DNA of 16,473 nt from CAZFVY01 sp964522665 (GTDB taxonomy: Bacteria > Verrucomicrobiota > Verrucomicrobiia > Limisphaerales > CAZFVY01). A program made the translations under genes and the position numbers. The stretch lies in NCBI GenBank assembly GCA_964522665.1, contig CAZFVY010000140.1, positions 1 through 16,473 of the forward strand, in the 5' to 3' direction. This document shows positions 1 to 7,681 of the stretch, one piece after another. Below the pieces are notes generated by a model. It saw only the letters and a program-made list of their open reading frames with translations, was not told the DNA's origin and made no database searches. Each line of letters begins with the position of its first letter. The stretch's first letter is position 1.

Positions 1-1725
1 GTAGGTTACGGGAACTCTAACGCCGCTATTCAAACTGACGCTGAAGGCGACCGATTCGCCTTCAAGGACAGTCTGGCTCTGCGGGTAGCTCCCGAAGACT
101 ACTGGCCCGACGACGTTCAGGGATGCGTCTTGGCTTGAAATCGAGTCGTCGGCGTTGGAAACGGATACTGAGTAGAAACCACTGTCGGTGACTTGCGCAT
201 TTTGCAGGTTCAGCGATGAATTCGTCGCGCCTTCCAAGTCAAATCCAAAGAGCCGCCATTGATAGAGCATTGGGAGGGCGCTGGTCGCCGTCACATTGAA
301 CGTAACGTCAGATCCGACAGTGACCGTGGTGTTCGTCGGCTGCGCCGCGATGAGGATCGACGAAATAACCGTTAGGAACGCGTAGGGGGTGAACGATTGG
401 CCCAGCCCATCGGTAACGATGACTTGGTAAAGGCCGGCGTTCGCCGAGCGAACATGGGGCAGCGTCAGGGCGGAATTCGTGGCGCCAGACAGGTCGTAAC
501 CGTTGAATTGCCATCGATAAGTGAAAGGAGGGCGGCCGAACGCGACGACGACGAAGCTGGCGTCGGCGCCGGCCGCGACGGTGGAGTTTAGAGGAGGATT
601 AATGATGTAGGTCTGGCCGGTGTAAGAAGCGTCGGGCATCGGGGAGCCTTTTCGAATCACGTTATTTCCGGTGTCGGCCACATAGACATTGCCCACGCCA
701 TCGACCGCTATGCCTCCCGGGGCAAAAAACCGGGCCGCGGCGCCGGTTCCGTTAACGTAACCGCGATGATCTCCAGCGAGTCCGGCCAGGGTGCTCACCA
801 CCCAATTTGTTCCGGACGGCGCCAATTGTCGGATCGTATTGTCGCCCTCCTCAGCGACGAACACGTTGCCGGAGCCGTCCAACGCCACTCCGAGTGGGTC
901 ATAAAATCGGGCGATATTTCCGGGCCCGTCGGCGTTTCCGATCAGACCCGCCAGGCCGGCGACGGTTGTGACGATCCCCGACGGGGATACCTTCCGGATT
1001 GTATAGTTGTAGGTATCCGCCACGTAGAGATTGCCGGTGGCGTCAACCGCCAATCCCGTCTCAGAAAAAAATTGAGCGGCGCTGCCCACGCCATCGGCGG
1101 CGCCCCACATGCCGGCAAGTCCGGCTAACGTGGTCACCATCCCGGCAGGGGTTATTTTCCGGATCGTGCTATTCCCATAGTCGGCGACGTAAAGGTTTCC
1201 CGAGCTGTCAACTGCCACTCCAGAAGGACCGTAAAACCTTGCGTTGGACGTCAATCCGTCGTCGCTCCCGGGAACGCCCACTCGACCGGCAATGGTCGTC
1301 ACCAACCCTGCCGGCGTCACTTTTCGAATCGTGTCGTTCCCCGTATCGGCGACGTAAACATCTCCCGCGCGGTCAACCGCCACGCCGTAAGGGAAATAGA
1401 ATCGCGCTTCACGACTCGCCCCGTCCGCAGAGCCTTGTTGGCCGGCTATTCCGGCAAGCGTGGTAACGATTCCGGCCGGACTCACCTTGCGAACGACGCT
1501 GTTCCCACTGTCGGCTACGTAGATATTTCCGCCAAGGTCCAACGCGATCCCCCGGGGTCGGTTAAACTGAGCGGCGTTTCCGAGACCGTCCGTGCTGCCG
1601 TAGTCGGAAGAGCCGGCGAGGGTAGTGAAAGAGTAAGGGGTGTAAACGGGTTGCGTATGGGCTTGGAAAGACACCCGCGCGAGGATGATAATGCCACAGG
1701 CGAGAGTGAAAGCTCGATAGTTCAT
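1..1725 (-). CDS. Secreted NHL-repeat and Ig-like domain protein (3' end beyond window)
   Basis: The reading frame is open from an ATG at 1725 to the left edge, giving 575 residues without a stop; the C-terminus is missing. Residues 1-25 look like a signal peptide, with hydrophobic core ACGIIILARV and a likely cleavage near AHTQ. Residues 34-360 form six NHL-type repeats, each with a TTLAG-like turn, an ARF-P-GVAVD segment, GN-YVAD-GN and TIRK. In this family such repeats build a beta-propeller. From about 376 come Ig-like domains lacking cysteines: 376-455, 456-540 and a truncated third. The first two share the pattern YRW/YQW, then SGATNS/EGATNS, then GLYQV/GFYSV. The family is typically cell-surface or extracellular; ligand and role are unknown. 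The upstream gene on the same strand ends 141 bp away and a possible promoter lies between. No clear Shine-Dalgarno precedes the ATG, but the signal peptide starts right there. Confidence 0.88.
   Translation of the reverse strand, partial: MNYRAFTLACGIIILARVSFQAHTQPVYTPYSFTTLAGSSDYGSTDGLGNAAQFNRPRGIALDLGGNIYVADSGNSVVRKVSPAGIVTTLAGIAGQQGSADGASREARFYFPYGVAVDRAGDVYVADTGNDTIRKVTPAGLVTTIAGRVGVPGSDDGLTSNARFYGPSGVAVDSSGNLYVADYGNSTIRKITPAGMVTTLAGLAGMWGAADGVGSAAQFFSETGLAVDATGNLYVADTYNYTIRKVSPSGIVTTVAGLAGLIGNADGPGNIARFYDPLGVALDGSGNVFVAEEGDNTIRQLAPSGTNWVVSTLAGLAGDHRGYVNGTGAAARFFAPGGIAVDGVGNVYVADTGNNVIRKGSPMPDASYTGQTYIINPPLNSTVAAGADASFVVVAFGRPPFTYRWQFNGYDLSGATNSALTLPHVRSANAGLYQVIVTDGLGQSFTPYAFLTVISSILIAAQPTNTTVTVGSDVTFNVTATSALPMLYQWRLFGFDLEGATNSSLNLQNAQVTDSGFYSVSVSNADDSISSQDASLNVVGPVVFGSYPQSQTVLEGESVAFSVSLNSGVRVPVTY
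652..1626 (-). repeat. Six tandem coding repeats (NHL propeller units, about 165 bp each)
   Basis: Within the gene above, the (T/S)T(L/I/V)AG element recurs at residues 34, 88, 143, 198, 253 and 311, giving unit lengths of 54, 55, 55, 55 and 58 residues. Units share the -GN-YVAD-GN--IRK core. They are diverged at DNA level, so this looks like an old amplification and not a recent array. The sixth unit carries a three-residue insertion (GTNWVVS). Confidence 0.8.
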
Positions 1726-1767
1726 CTGGCTATATTTAGGTGCGGTTTCTTCGCAAGGCGTCGGCTC

Positions 1768-1796
1768 AGCATAATCCGGAACTCGCCGTTCCGCAA
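1768..1796 (-). promoter_or_regulatory. Possible sigma70-like promoter for the NHL/Ig gene
   Basis: On the minus strand, TTGCGG (1791-1796) and TATGCT (1768-1773) are separated by exactly 17 bp, about 40 bp upstream of the ATG at 1725. A perfect 6-bp inverted repeat, CGGAAC-5-GTTCCG (1777-1793), fills the spacer and could be an operator or chance. The rest of the 1726-1866 gap shows nothing else recognisable. The match to consensus is partial, so this is a candidate only. Confidence 0.28.
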
Positions 1797-1866
1797 ATGA
1801 GGCGTCTGAAAGAGGAATTGCTTGCTACGGCTCGCCTATCCGTTCCGTTGAAAGGTCGGCCAAAGG

Positions 1867-4800
1867 TTATTTCAACCGGTCAACGCGGCCCGCGGGATCG
1901 ACGGCGATTTCGCGGGCGATTGGCGGGACGGCGACGGTCGTGAGGCGTCCGCCGGGCCAGCGGATTTGCAGAGTTGTCGGCGGTTCCGGCGTGGCCAGGA
2001 CCTCGACGGCGCTGTCTTGTGACCAGTAACCTGAGCCGGCGTGGATTTCGCGGGCGGGGCCGAGGCGCGCGCCGAAGCCGAGACGCATCACGGCGCCGAC
2101 GGCCGTGGGATTGCCGATCGGGCCGCGCAGGCGGACGCGCAGGCCGGGCCGGGCGCCGCGATTGTGGTAGAGTTTCGTCGCGGCGTCGTTTTGGCTGACG
2201 GCCAGATCTACTCGACCGTCCTCGTCGAAGTCGCCGAGGGCGCTGCCGCGTTGCTCGCCGTAAATTGCGAGGCCGCTCCGCTGTCCTTCGACCTCGGTAA
2301 AACCGCCGTGGCCGTCGCCGCGCAGCAGCAGGCCGCGCCCGGCGGCGTAGCGCGAGGTTTCGGGTTGGGCATCAAAAAAGTTCTGGCTCAGGAAGATGTC
2401 CTCGGCGCCGTCGCCGTCGAGGTCGGCGACGTTGACGCCAAAGGCGGGAGCGAGTTGCGCCGCGAATGGCAGCGCGCGCGCCTCGAAACGTCCGCCGCGA
2501 TTCAGGAAGACCGTGCTCTCCAGCCAATTCGCGTTGAGGCGTGACGCCGTCTTCAAGGTTTCGCCCAGCACGTCGGCGAGGCTGGCCGCGCCGAACGCCC
2601 GGTAACTGCCGAACTTCCCGCGCAAGAACGGCAGGGAGCGGCTCAAGGTGTCCCAGTCCCGCCAGGGAACGGTCTGGCGCCGCGCCGGGTCGAAGCAGGC
2701 TTCGACGATGTCGATGGTACCGGCGCCGCCGAGGTCGCCGAAATAGACTTCGAGCGGACGCGCGCGAAAGGGTTCGTACGGGGTGTTGCGTCCGAAATTG
2801 GACGCCACGATATCGAGCCGGCCGTCGCCGTCGAAATCGCCCACCGTGACGCCGTTCCACCAACCGCGATAATCCGCCAAACCCCATTCGGTGGTTACCT
2901 CGCGAAATTTTCCCGACTCGTTGTGGAACACCCGGATCGGCCCCCACTCACAGGCAAGCACCAGATCAGGCCAACCGTCACCGTCGAGATCGCTGAACAC
3001 CGCGCCGCTGACGAGTCCGAGGGCGCTCCACAATCGGCTGTTCTCGCGGTCGAGGCGAAATCGTCCGTCTGAATAACGATACAAGCGCGAGGCGGCCGCT
3101 TCGGGATAACGCCCCGGATTGACGCGGCCACCGACGAAGAGCGCCAGATTGCCGTCGCCATAAACGTCGGCCAACGCCAATGGCCCGACGGTTGCTTGCT
3201 GTCCGACCAGCCCGGCCGCGGGGTTGAGTTTTCCTGAAGCCCAGTCGAATCGCGCGACGGAGTTTTGCGCGGCGGCGCCGTTTTCGTAGTTTGATTGGCC
3301 GGCGAGGAGCGCGCGTACGCCGGAGGCGGTGGCAAATCCGAGGACCGTCGTCTCGTTTGCTTCGGCCGGGCCGCCCGCCGATCTGCCCGCGACCGGACGG
3401 AACCCGCCCCGGCCGTCGCCCAGAAAAATGCCCATTTCAGCGCCGCGCCCGGCGCCGATGATAAGGTCGTCGTGGCCGTCGCCGTCGAGATCGAACCAGG
3501 CGATGCCCGGCCCCAATCGGCTCAGCCGATTTGGCAAAAGGGGCTGACGTTGAAAGTCGTCGTAATCTTCCTGATGGTGCGCGTGCGACAAAAGCGGGCT
3601 GGCATCCTCGAAAAGCGCTGGCTCGGCGGGCGTCGGCGTCGGTGAGGCTGGCGCCGGAGAGGCTCCGGTTTCGTCGAGCTCGTAAATGCGATTTGGGCGC
3701 GCGCCGCGGATCGTGCTCCGGGCGCCGTTGCGCCAGGTCACTTCGATCGTCAAATTGGTGGCGGCCCCGGCGGCGAAGACGCGCAGGGGATCGTCGCCGG
3801 AGAGGTAGCGTCCGCCGCAGATCACTTCCTGGCTTTGCGGCGCCGGTCCGCCGGTGACGCGAATTTGCGCGCCGATCCCTTGCGTGTTGGGCGCTCGTCC
3901 GCGCAGGCGCACCGCCACGCGCGGCGCGGGGGTGTCGTGACGATAAATCCCCGCCGGCGAGCCGAGCCGATTGACGACCACGTCCACGGCGCCGTCGCCG
4001 TCGAAATCCGCGAGCGCCATGCCGTGCGCGACGCCCACCGCGTTAAAGCCCCAGGCGTCACTCGCGTCCGCAAAGGTCAGGTCGCCGCGATTCCGAAAGG
4101 CGAGCAGTCCGGTATTGAGGCGCGGGAATTGCGGCAGCAGACTGTGCCGCCGCGCGGGCGGGAGTTGGCGCATCGACTCCGCGCCGCGGACCGTCGTATC
4201 CATGTCGAGCATGTCATGGGCGTTGCCGGTGGTGATCAACACGTCTTCAAAGCCATCGAGGTCCACGTCGAGGAAGATCGTGGACCAGGACCACTCCGAC
4301 GCGGCCAACCCGGCCGCGCGCGCAATCTCGGCGAACGTGCCGTCGCCGCGGCCGAGGAAAAGGGTGTTGCGCATCACTTGCGGACGATCATCGAGGGCGC
4401 CGGGCGGCGAGGCGACGATCTGCCGGTCGAGATTGGCCCGCTGGGTGTGCCGCCGATCCAGGCGGCGGCTGAGCATATCGACCACGAACAAATCGACCCG
4501 GCCGTCGCGGTTGATGTCCGCGGTGTCGGCGGCCATCGAGGACATGCTGTTCTCACGCAGGGCGAGCCGCGGGAGCGCGCGAAAATGTCCGTGGCCGTCG
4601 TTCAGCCAAATCCGATCCGGCGAATTGTAGAAATCATTGCAGACGTAGAGATCGGGCGCGAGGTCGCCGTTCAGGTCGCGGAACAGGGCGGTCAACCCCC
4701 AGTCCTGCGGCGCCTCCGTCAGCGCGTGGCCGCTCTCATCGAGGAAAACGCCGTTGGTCCAGGAGACCGCCTTGAAATGCCCGTGGCCGTCGTTCAAGTA

Positions 4801-5601
4801 GAGAAAATCCGGCTCGCCTTTTTCGACGAGGAGCGGCTGCCCGCTCGAGTTTGTGATGAGCGTGAAGCGCTCTTCCAATTCGGCCATCGCCTTCGCGTCC
4901 ACGGTCTTGAGCTTCAGTTCCGCGGGCAGGTCTTTGATCGTCGTCGTGCGATAATTCGCGACGTAGAGATCGAGCGTCCCATTGCCGTCGATGTCCGCCA
5001 GCGCCATCGAGGTGCTCCCAAACTTGCGCGTCAGGCCGGAGTCGAGTGACTCGTGAAAATGACCGTGGCCGTCGTTGAGGAAGAGGCGCGTGCCGGCGCC
5101 GATCGAATTCACCAGCAGATCGACGTGGCCGTCGCCATCGACGTCGGCGAAGACCGCGCCAGTCGAGGCTTGGCCGAGGCAGGCGACGCCGGCGCTGGCC
5201 GTGACGTCCTCAAAGCGCCAGTCCCCGAGATTGCGGTAGAGCACGTTGCCGCCTTCGAGCCGGCAAAAGTAGAGATCGCAACGTCCGTCGCCGTCCACGT
5301 CGCCCGCGGCGACCCCGGAGCCGTTTTCGAGAATCCGGTTGGCGACGGCCGCCGCGTCCGAAAGCGTGTTGGTAAACCAAATTCCGGTGCGCTCGGGTGG
5401 TAGCAGGGTGAAACCGACTTTGCTGGAAGTGGCGACGGTCAACGGGGCGCTGCGGAAGCCGTCGCCCGCCTCCCACTTCAAATCCTCACCGCGCGCGATT
5501 GGCGGGCGCCAGAACCCCGGCAGCAACCACGCGGCCCAAAGCCAACAGGCCACGGCGCGGCTGAAGGGCAGCCGGCCTCGGCAATGGACGGTCGTCGGCA
5601 T
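1867..5601 (-). CDS. Large secreted FG-GAP/VCBS repeat protein with two UnbV (ASPIC/UnbV) domains, CRTAC1-like
   Basis: 1244 residues from an ATG at 5601. The first 38 residues form a signal peptide: a basic N-region, core CWLWAAWLLPGFW, then IARGED. Calcium-loop FG-GAP repeats of the type D-D/N-G-D/N-G---DL are visible at residues about 101, 153, 203, 309, 362, 446, 532, 704, 812, 871, 922, 1060 and 1124, many followed by FLNDGHGHF-like strands. Two UnbV modules close each half: 560-645 (VAVRLRG, GIGAQIRV, GGRYLSGDDP, TWRNG) and 1153-1240 (LRVRLRG, AVGAVMRL, GSGYWSQD, RWPGG). A proline-rich linker (about 648-662) joins the halves. The family forms beta-propellers for adhesion or ligand binding and is frequent in Verrucomicrobia, Planctomycetes and Acidobacteria; no enzyme activity is established for it. 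It diverges from the copper monooxygenase gene across 129 bp. Family membership is clear; function is unknown. Confidence 0.93.
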   Translation of the reverse strand: MPTTVHCRGRLPFSRAVACWLWAAWLLPGFWRPPIARGEDLKWEAGDGFRSAPLTVATSSKVGFTLLPPERTGIWFTNTLSDAAAVANRILENGSGVAAGDVDGDGRCDLYFCRLEGGNVLYRNLGDWRFEDVTASAGVACLGQASTGAVFADVDGDGHVDLLVNSIGAGTRLFLNDGHGHFHESLDSGLTRKFGSTSMALADIDGNGTLDLYVANYRTTTIKDLPAELKLKTVDAKAMAELEERFTLITNSSGQPLLVEKGEPDFLYLNDGHGHFKAVSWTNGVFLDESGHALTEAPQDWGLTALFRDLNGDLAPDLYVCNDFYNSPDRIWLNDGHGHFRALPRLALRENSMSSMAADTADINRDGRVDLFVVDMLSRRLDRRHTQRANLDRQIVASPPGALDDRPQVMRNTLFLGRGDGTFAEIARAAGLAASEWSWSTIFLDVDLDGFEDVLITTGNAHDMLDMDTTVRGAESMRQLPPARRHSLLPQFPRLNTGLLAFRNRGDLTFADASDAWGFNAVGVAHGMALADFDGDGAVDVVVNRLGSPAGIYRHDTPAPRVAVRLRGRAPNTQGIGAQIRVTGGPAPQSQEVICGGRYLSGDDPLRVFAAGAATNLTIEVTWRNGARSTIRGARPNRIYELDETGASPAPASPTPTPAEPALFEDASPLLSHAHHQEDYDDFQRQPLLPNRLSRLGPGIAWFDLDGDGHDDLIIGAGRGAEMGIFLGDGRGGFRPVAGRSAGGPAEANETTVLGFATASGVRALLAGQSNYENGAAAQNSVARFDWASGKLNPAAGLVGQQATVGPLALADVYGDGNLALFVGGRVNPGRYPEAAASRLYRYSDGRFRLDRENSRLWSALGLVSGAVFSDLDGDGWPDLVLACEWGPIRVFHNESGKFREVTTEWGLADYRGWWNGVTVGDFDGDGRLDIVASNFGRNTPYEPFRARPLEVYFGDLGGAGTIDIVEACFDPARRQTVPWRDWDTLSRSLPFLRGKFGSYRAFGAASLADVLGETLKTASRLNANWLESTVFLNRGGRFEARALPFAAQLAPAFGVNVADLDGDGAEDIFLSQNFFDAQPETSRYAAGRGLLLRGDGHGGFTEVEGQRSGLAIYGEQRGSALGDFDEDGRVDLAVSQNDAATKLYHNRGARPGLRVRLRGPIGNPTAVGAVMRLGFGARLGPAREIHAGSGYWSQDSAVEVLATPEPPTTLQIRWPGGRLTTVAVPPIAREIAVDPAGRVDRLK

Positions 5602-5730
5602 CGAATGGGTTTCGCTTCACGCCCTAAAGTCGCGTCGGCCGGACGGGGGCCGTCAAGACGCCCGCCCGCCGGTGGTCCGGCGCCGCTTTAAGGTTGAAGA
5701 AGCCGCATTCTTTCACGAAAGTCGGATGAG
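5602..5730. promoter_or_regulatory. Divergent intergenic region between FG-GAP/UnbV and copper-monooxygenase genes
   Basis: These 129 bp separate two start codons facing away from each other, so promoters for both genes should lie here or reach into the neighbouring coding sequence. I could not identify a convincing paired -35/-10 box in either direction. A GAAAG at 5717-5721, 9 bases before the plus-strand ATG, is a weak ribosome-binding site. The interval is GC-rich with short CCGG/GCCG palindromes. Confidence 0.4.
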
Positions 5731-7536
5731 ATGCAAATCGAAGCGGTTTCCCGGTCTCGCCCGAAATTGGATACCCGCGCTTACCGCGGGGCGCGCGGTT
5801 TCAGGCTCGGTTTCTCGCTGAGCGTGATTTGCGCGTTTCTTGGGGCCGCGTCCGCTCCGGCCGCGGATGAAAAAGCCGCGGCGCCCTCGTCGGACGCGGT
5901 GACTTTCACCAAAGACGTCGCCCCGATTCTCTTCGATCATTGCGCGATCTGTCATCGGCCCGAGCAATCAGGCCCGTTCAGCCTCCTTTCGTATCGCGAC
6001 GCCAAAAAGCACGCGAAGGAGATCGCCGAAGTGACCCACCGCCGTTACATGCCGCCGTGGCTGGCGGAGCCGGGCTACGGTGAATTCGCGAACGATCGCC
6101 GGCTTTCCACGGAACAAATCGAGACGCTGCAACGCTGGTACGCGGCGGGCGCGCCGGAAGGAAATCCGGCGGATTTGCGGCCCGCGCCAACCTACAGCGC
6201 CGGCTGGCAGCTTGGTCAACCCGATCTCATCGTCAAATTGCCCCAGTCGTACACGCTGCGCGCGGAAGGGAAGGACGTGTACCGTAATTTTGTCGTTCCG
6301 ATTCCGGTCACGGGAACCCATTACGTCAAGGGGGTGGAGTTCCTGCCCGACAACTGGCGGGTGATCCATCACGCCTTTTTCAACGTGGACCGCACGCGGC
6401 AGTCGCGGCGGCAGGCCGAGAAGGAGAACCCGCCGGGGTTCGATGGCATGCGCCTGCCGGACAACGCGCGGATGCCGGGCGGGCAATTCCTGAGCTGGCA
6501 ACCCGGCCGGCTGGCATCGATGGGCAGCGAGGGCTTGCCGTGGGTCCTGGAAAAGGACACCGACCTCGTGATGCAGCTTCACATGCATCCCAGCGGCAAG
6601 CCGGAGACGATCCAGCCGTCGCTCGGCTTTTATTTCACCGACCGGCCGCCGACCAACAGCCCGTTTCGCGTCAATCTTTCGTCCTTCATCATCGACATTC
6701 CCGCCGGCGCCAAGGATTACGTGATCGAGGACAAGTATGTGCTGCCGGTGGACACCGATTTACTGCGGATTATGCCGCACACGCATTACCTGGGCAAGGA
6801 ACTGCAAGGGTACGCGATCCTGCCGGACGGAACCAAGAAGTGGCTCCTGATGATCAAGGATTGGGATTTCAACTGGCAGGGCGATTACCGCTTCGCGGAA
6901 CCGATCTTCCTGCCCAAGGGCACGACGCTCTGCATGCATTTCTCCTACGATAACTCCGACGAAAACGTCCACAACCCGAGCCATCCGCCCAAGCGGGTCA
7001 AGTATGGCCTCGAGACGACGGACGAGATGTGCGAGCTTTGGTTCCAGGTCATGCCGCGCGACGTGAAAGACCTGTCCGTCCTCGGGCGTGATTTTTATGG
7101 CAAGCTCGCGCGCGTGATCGTGGACTACAACGAGTATCTGGTGCGGGTCAATCCGCGCGATGCGGTCGCGCAGACCAAACTCGGCCGGGCGCTGATGGCC
7201 TTGGGGCGAATTCCCGAGGCCTTCGAGCATCTCACCACCGCGGTCCAAATCGACCCGGACAACGACAAGGCCCACTACGAACTCGGCTTCATGTATATGC
7301 GGCAGGGGCGGACCGCGGAGGCCAAGATGGAGTTCCTGGCGGTCGTGCGCGTGAATCCCGCGGACTACGAGGCGCAGGGCAGCCTGGGCGGGATTTACCT
7401 GCGGGAGGGCAACGCGGCGGCGGCGGCGGAGCAATTCCAGAAAGCTCTGCAATTAAACCCGGATGACGTGATCGCGCGCCGGGGTCTTGAAAACGCGCGC
7501 CGGGCTCTGAGCGCGCCGGCGCCCCGGGGCAACTAA
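5731..7536 (+). CDS. Exported cytochrome c / PHM-like type II copper monooxygenase / TPR fusion protein
   Basis: 601 residues from an ATG at 5731. A signal peptide spans about 20-45 (core GFSLSVICAFLGAAS, then APAADE). Residues 55-145 are a cytochrome c domain with haem motif CAICH (C71, C74, H75) and a likely distal Met at 107 (RRYMPPW). Residues 160-445 resemble the copper type II ascorbate-dependent monooxygenase fold of peptidylglycine hydroxylating monooxygenase (PHM) and dopamine beta-hydroxylase. The expected copper ligands are present: HH at 213-214 and H284 in QLHMHPSG for one site, H350-T-H352 in PHTHYLG and M433 in DEMC for the other. C401 and C434 match a family disulfide pair. 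Residues 470-595 carry three TPR units (ALMALGRIPEAFEHL, YMRQGRTAEA, YLREGNAAAA). An extracytoplasmic oxidation in which the haem domain feeds electrons to copper is inferred; the substrate is unknown. The gene appears monocistronic and faces the deiminase gene convergently. Confidence 0.9.
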   Translation: MQIEAVSRSRPKLDTRAYRGARGFRLGFSLSVICAFLGAASAPAADEKAAAPSSDAVTFTKDVAPILFDHCAICHRPEQSGPFSLLSYRDAKKHAKEIAEVTHRRYMPPWLAEPGYGEFANDRRLSTEQIETLQRWYAAGAPEGNPADLRPAPTYSAGWQLGQPDLIVKLPQSYTLRAEGKDVYRNFVVPIPVTGTHYVKGVEFLPDNWRVIHHAFFNVDRTRQSRRQAEKENPPGFDGMRLPDNARMPGGQFLSWQPGRLASMGSEGLPWVLEKDTDLVMQLHMHPSGKPETIQPSLGFYFTDRPPTNSPFRVNLSSFIIDIPAGAKDYVIEDKYVLPVDTDLLRIMPHTHYLGKELQGYAILPDGTKKWLLMIKDWDFNWQGDYRFAEPIFLPKGTTLCMHFSYDNSDENVHNPSHPPKRVKYGLETTDEMCELWFQVMPRDVKDLSVLGRDFYGKLARVIVDYNEYLVRVNPRDAVAQTKLGRALMALGRIPEAFEHLTTAVQIDPDNDKAHYELGFMYMRQGRTAEAKMEFLAVVRVNPADYEAQGSLGGIYLREGNAAAAAEQFQKALQLNPDDVIARRGLENARRALSAPAPRGN

Positions 7537-7567
7537 TCGTAGGACGGCGGGCTACGGGTGGTCGGTG

Positions 7568-7584
7568 ACGCCGCTCCGCGGCGT
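7568..7584 (+). terminator. GC-rich hairpin in the convergent gap, possible terminator element
   Basis: A perfect 6-bp stem ACGCCG-CTCCG-CGGCGT lies 32 bp after the stop of the monooxygenase gene. The gap 7537-7681 lies between converging genes, where terminators are expected. No T-run follows the stem, so intrinsic termination is unproven. Nothing else is recognisable in this 145-bp gap. Confidence 0.22.
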
Positions 7585-7681
7585 GGTCGGCGCCGCGCGG
7601 CATCCGTACCACCGGAGGCATTTTTCGACCGGACGAGAGCCTTCGGCCACGTCTTACTTGGCTGACCCAGGTGGCAAGCGA

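Noticed and set aside
3835..5049. Long plus-strand open frame (404 codons) antisense to the FG-GAP/UnbV gene
   Set aside because: It reads as repeated VAVAVEI-type strings that are the reverse complement of the D-DGDG repeats in the real gene. GC-rich repetitive sequence keeps the frame open. It has no domain and no upstream ribosome-binding site.
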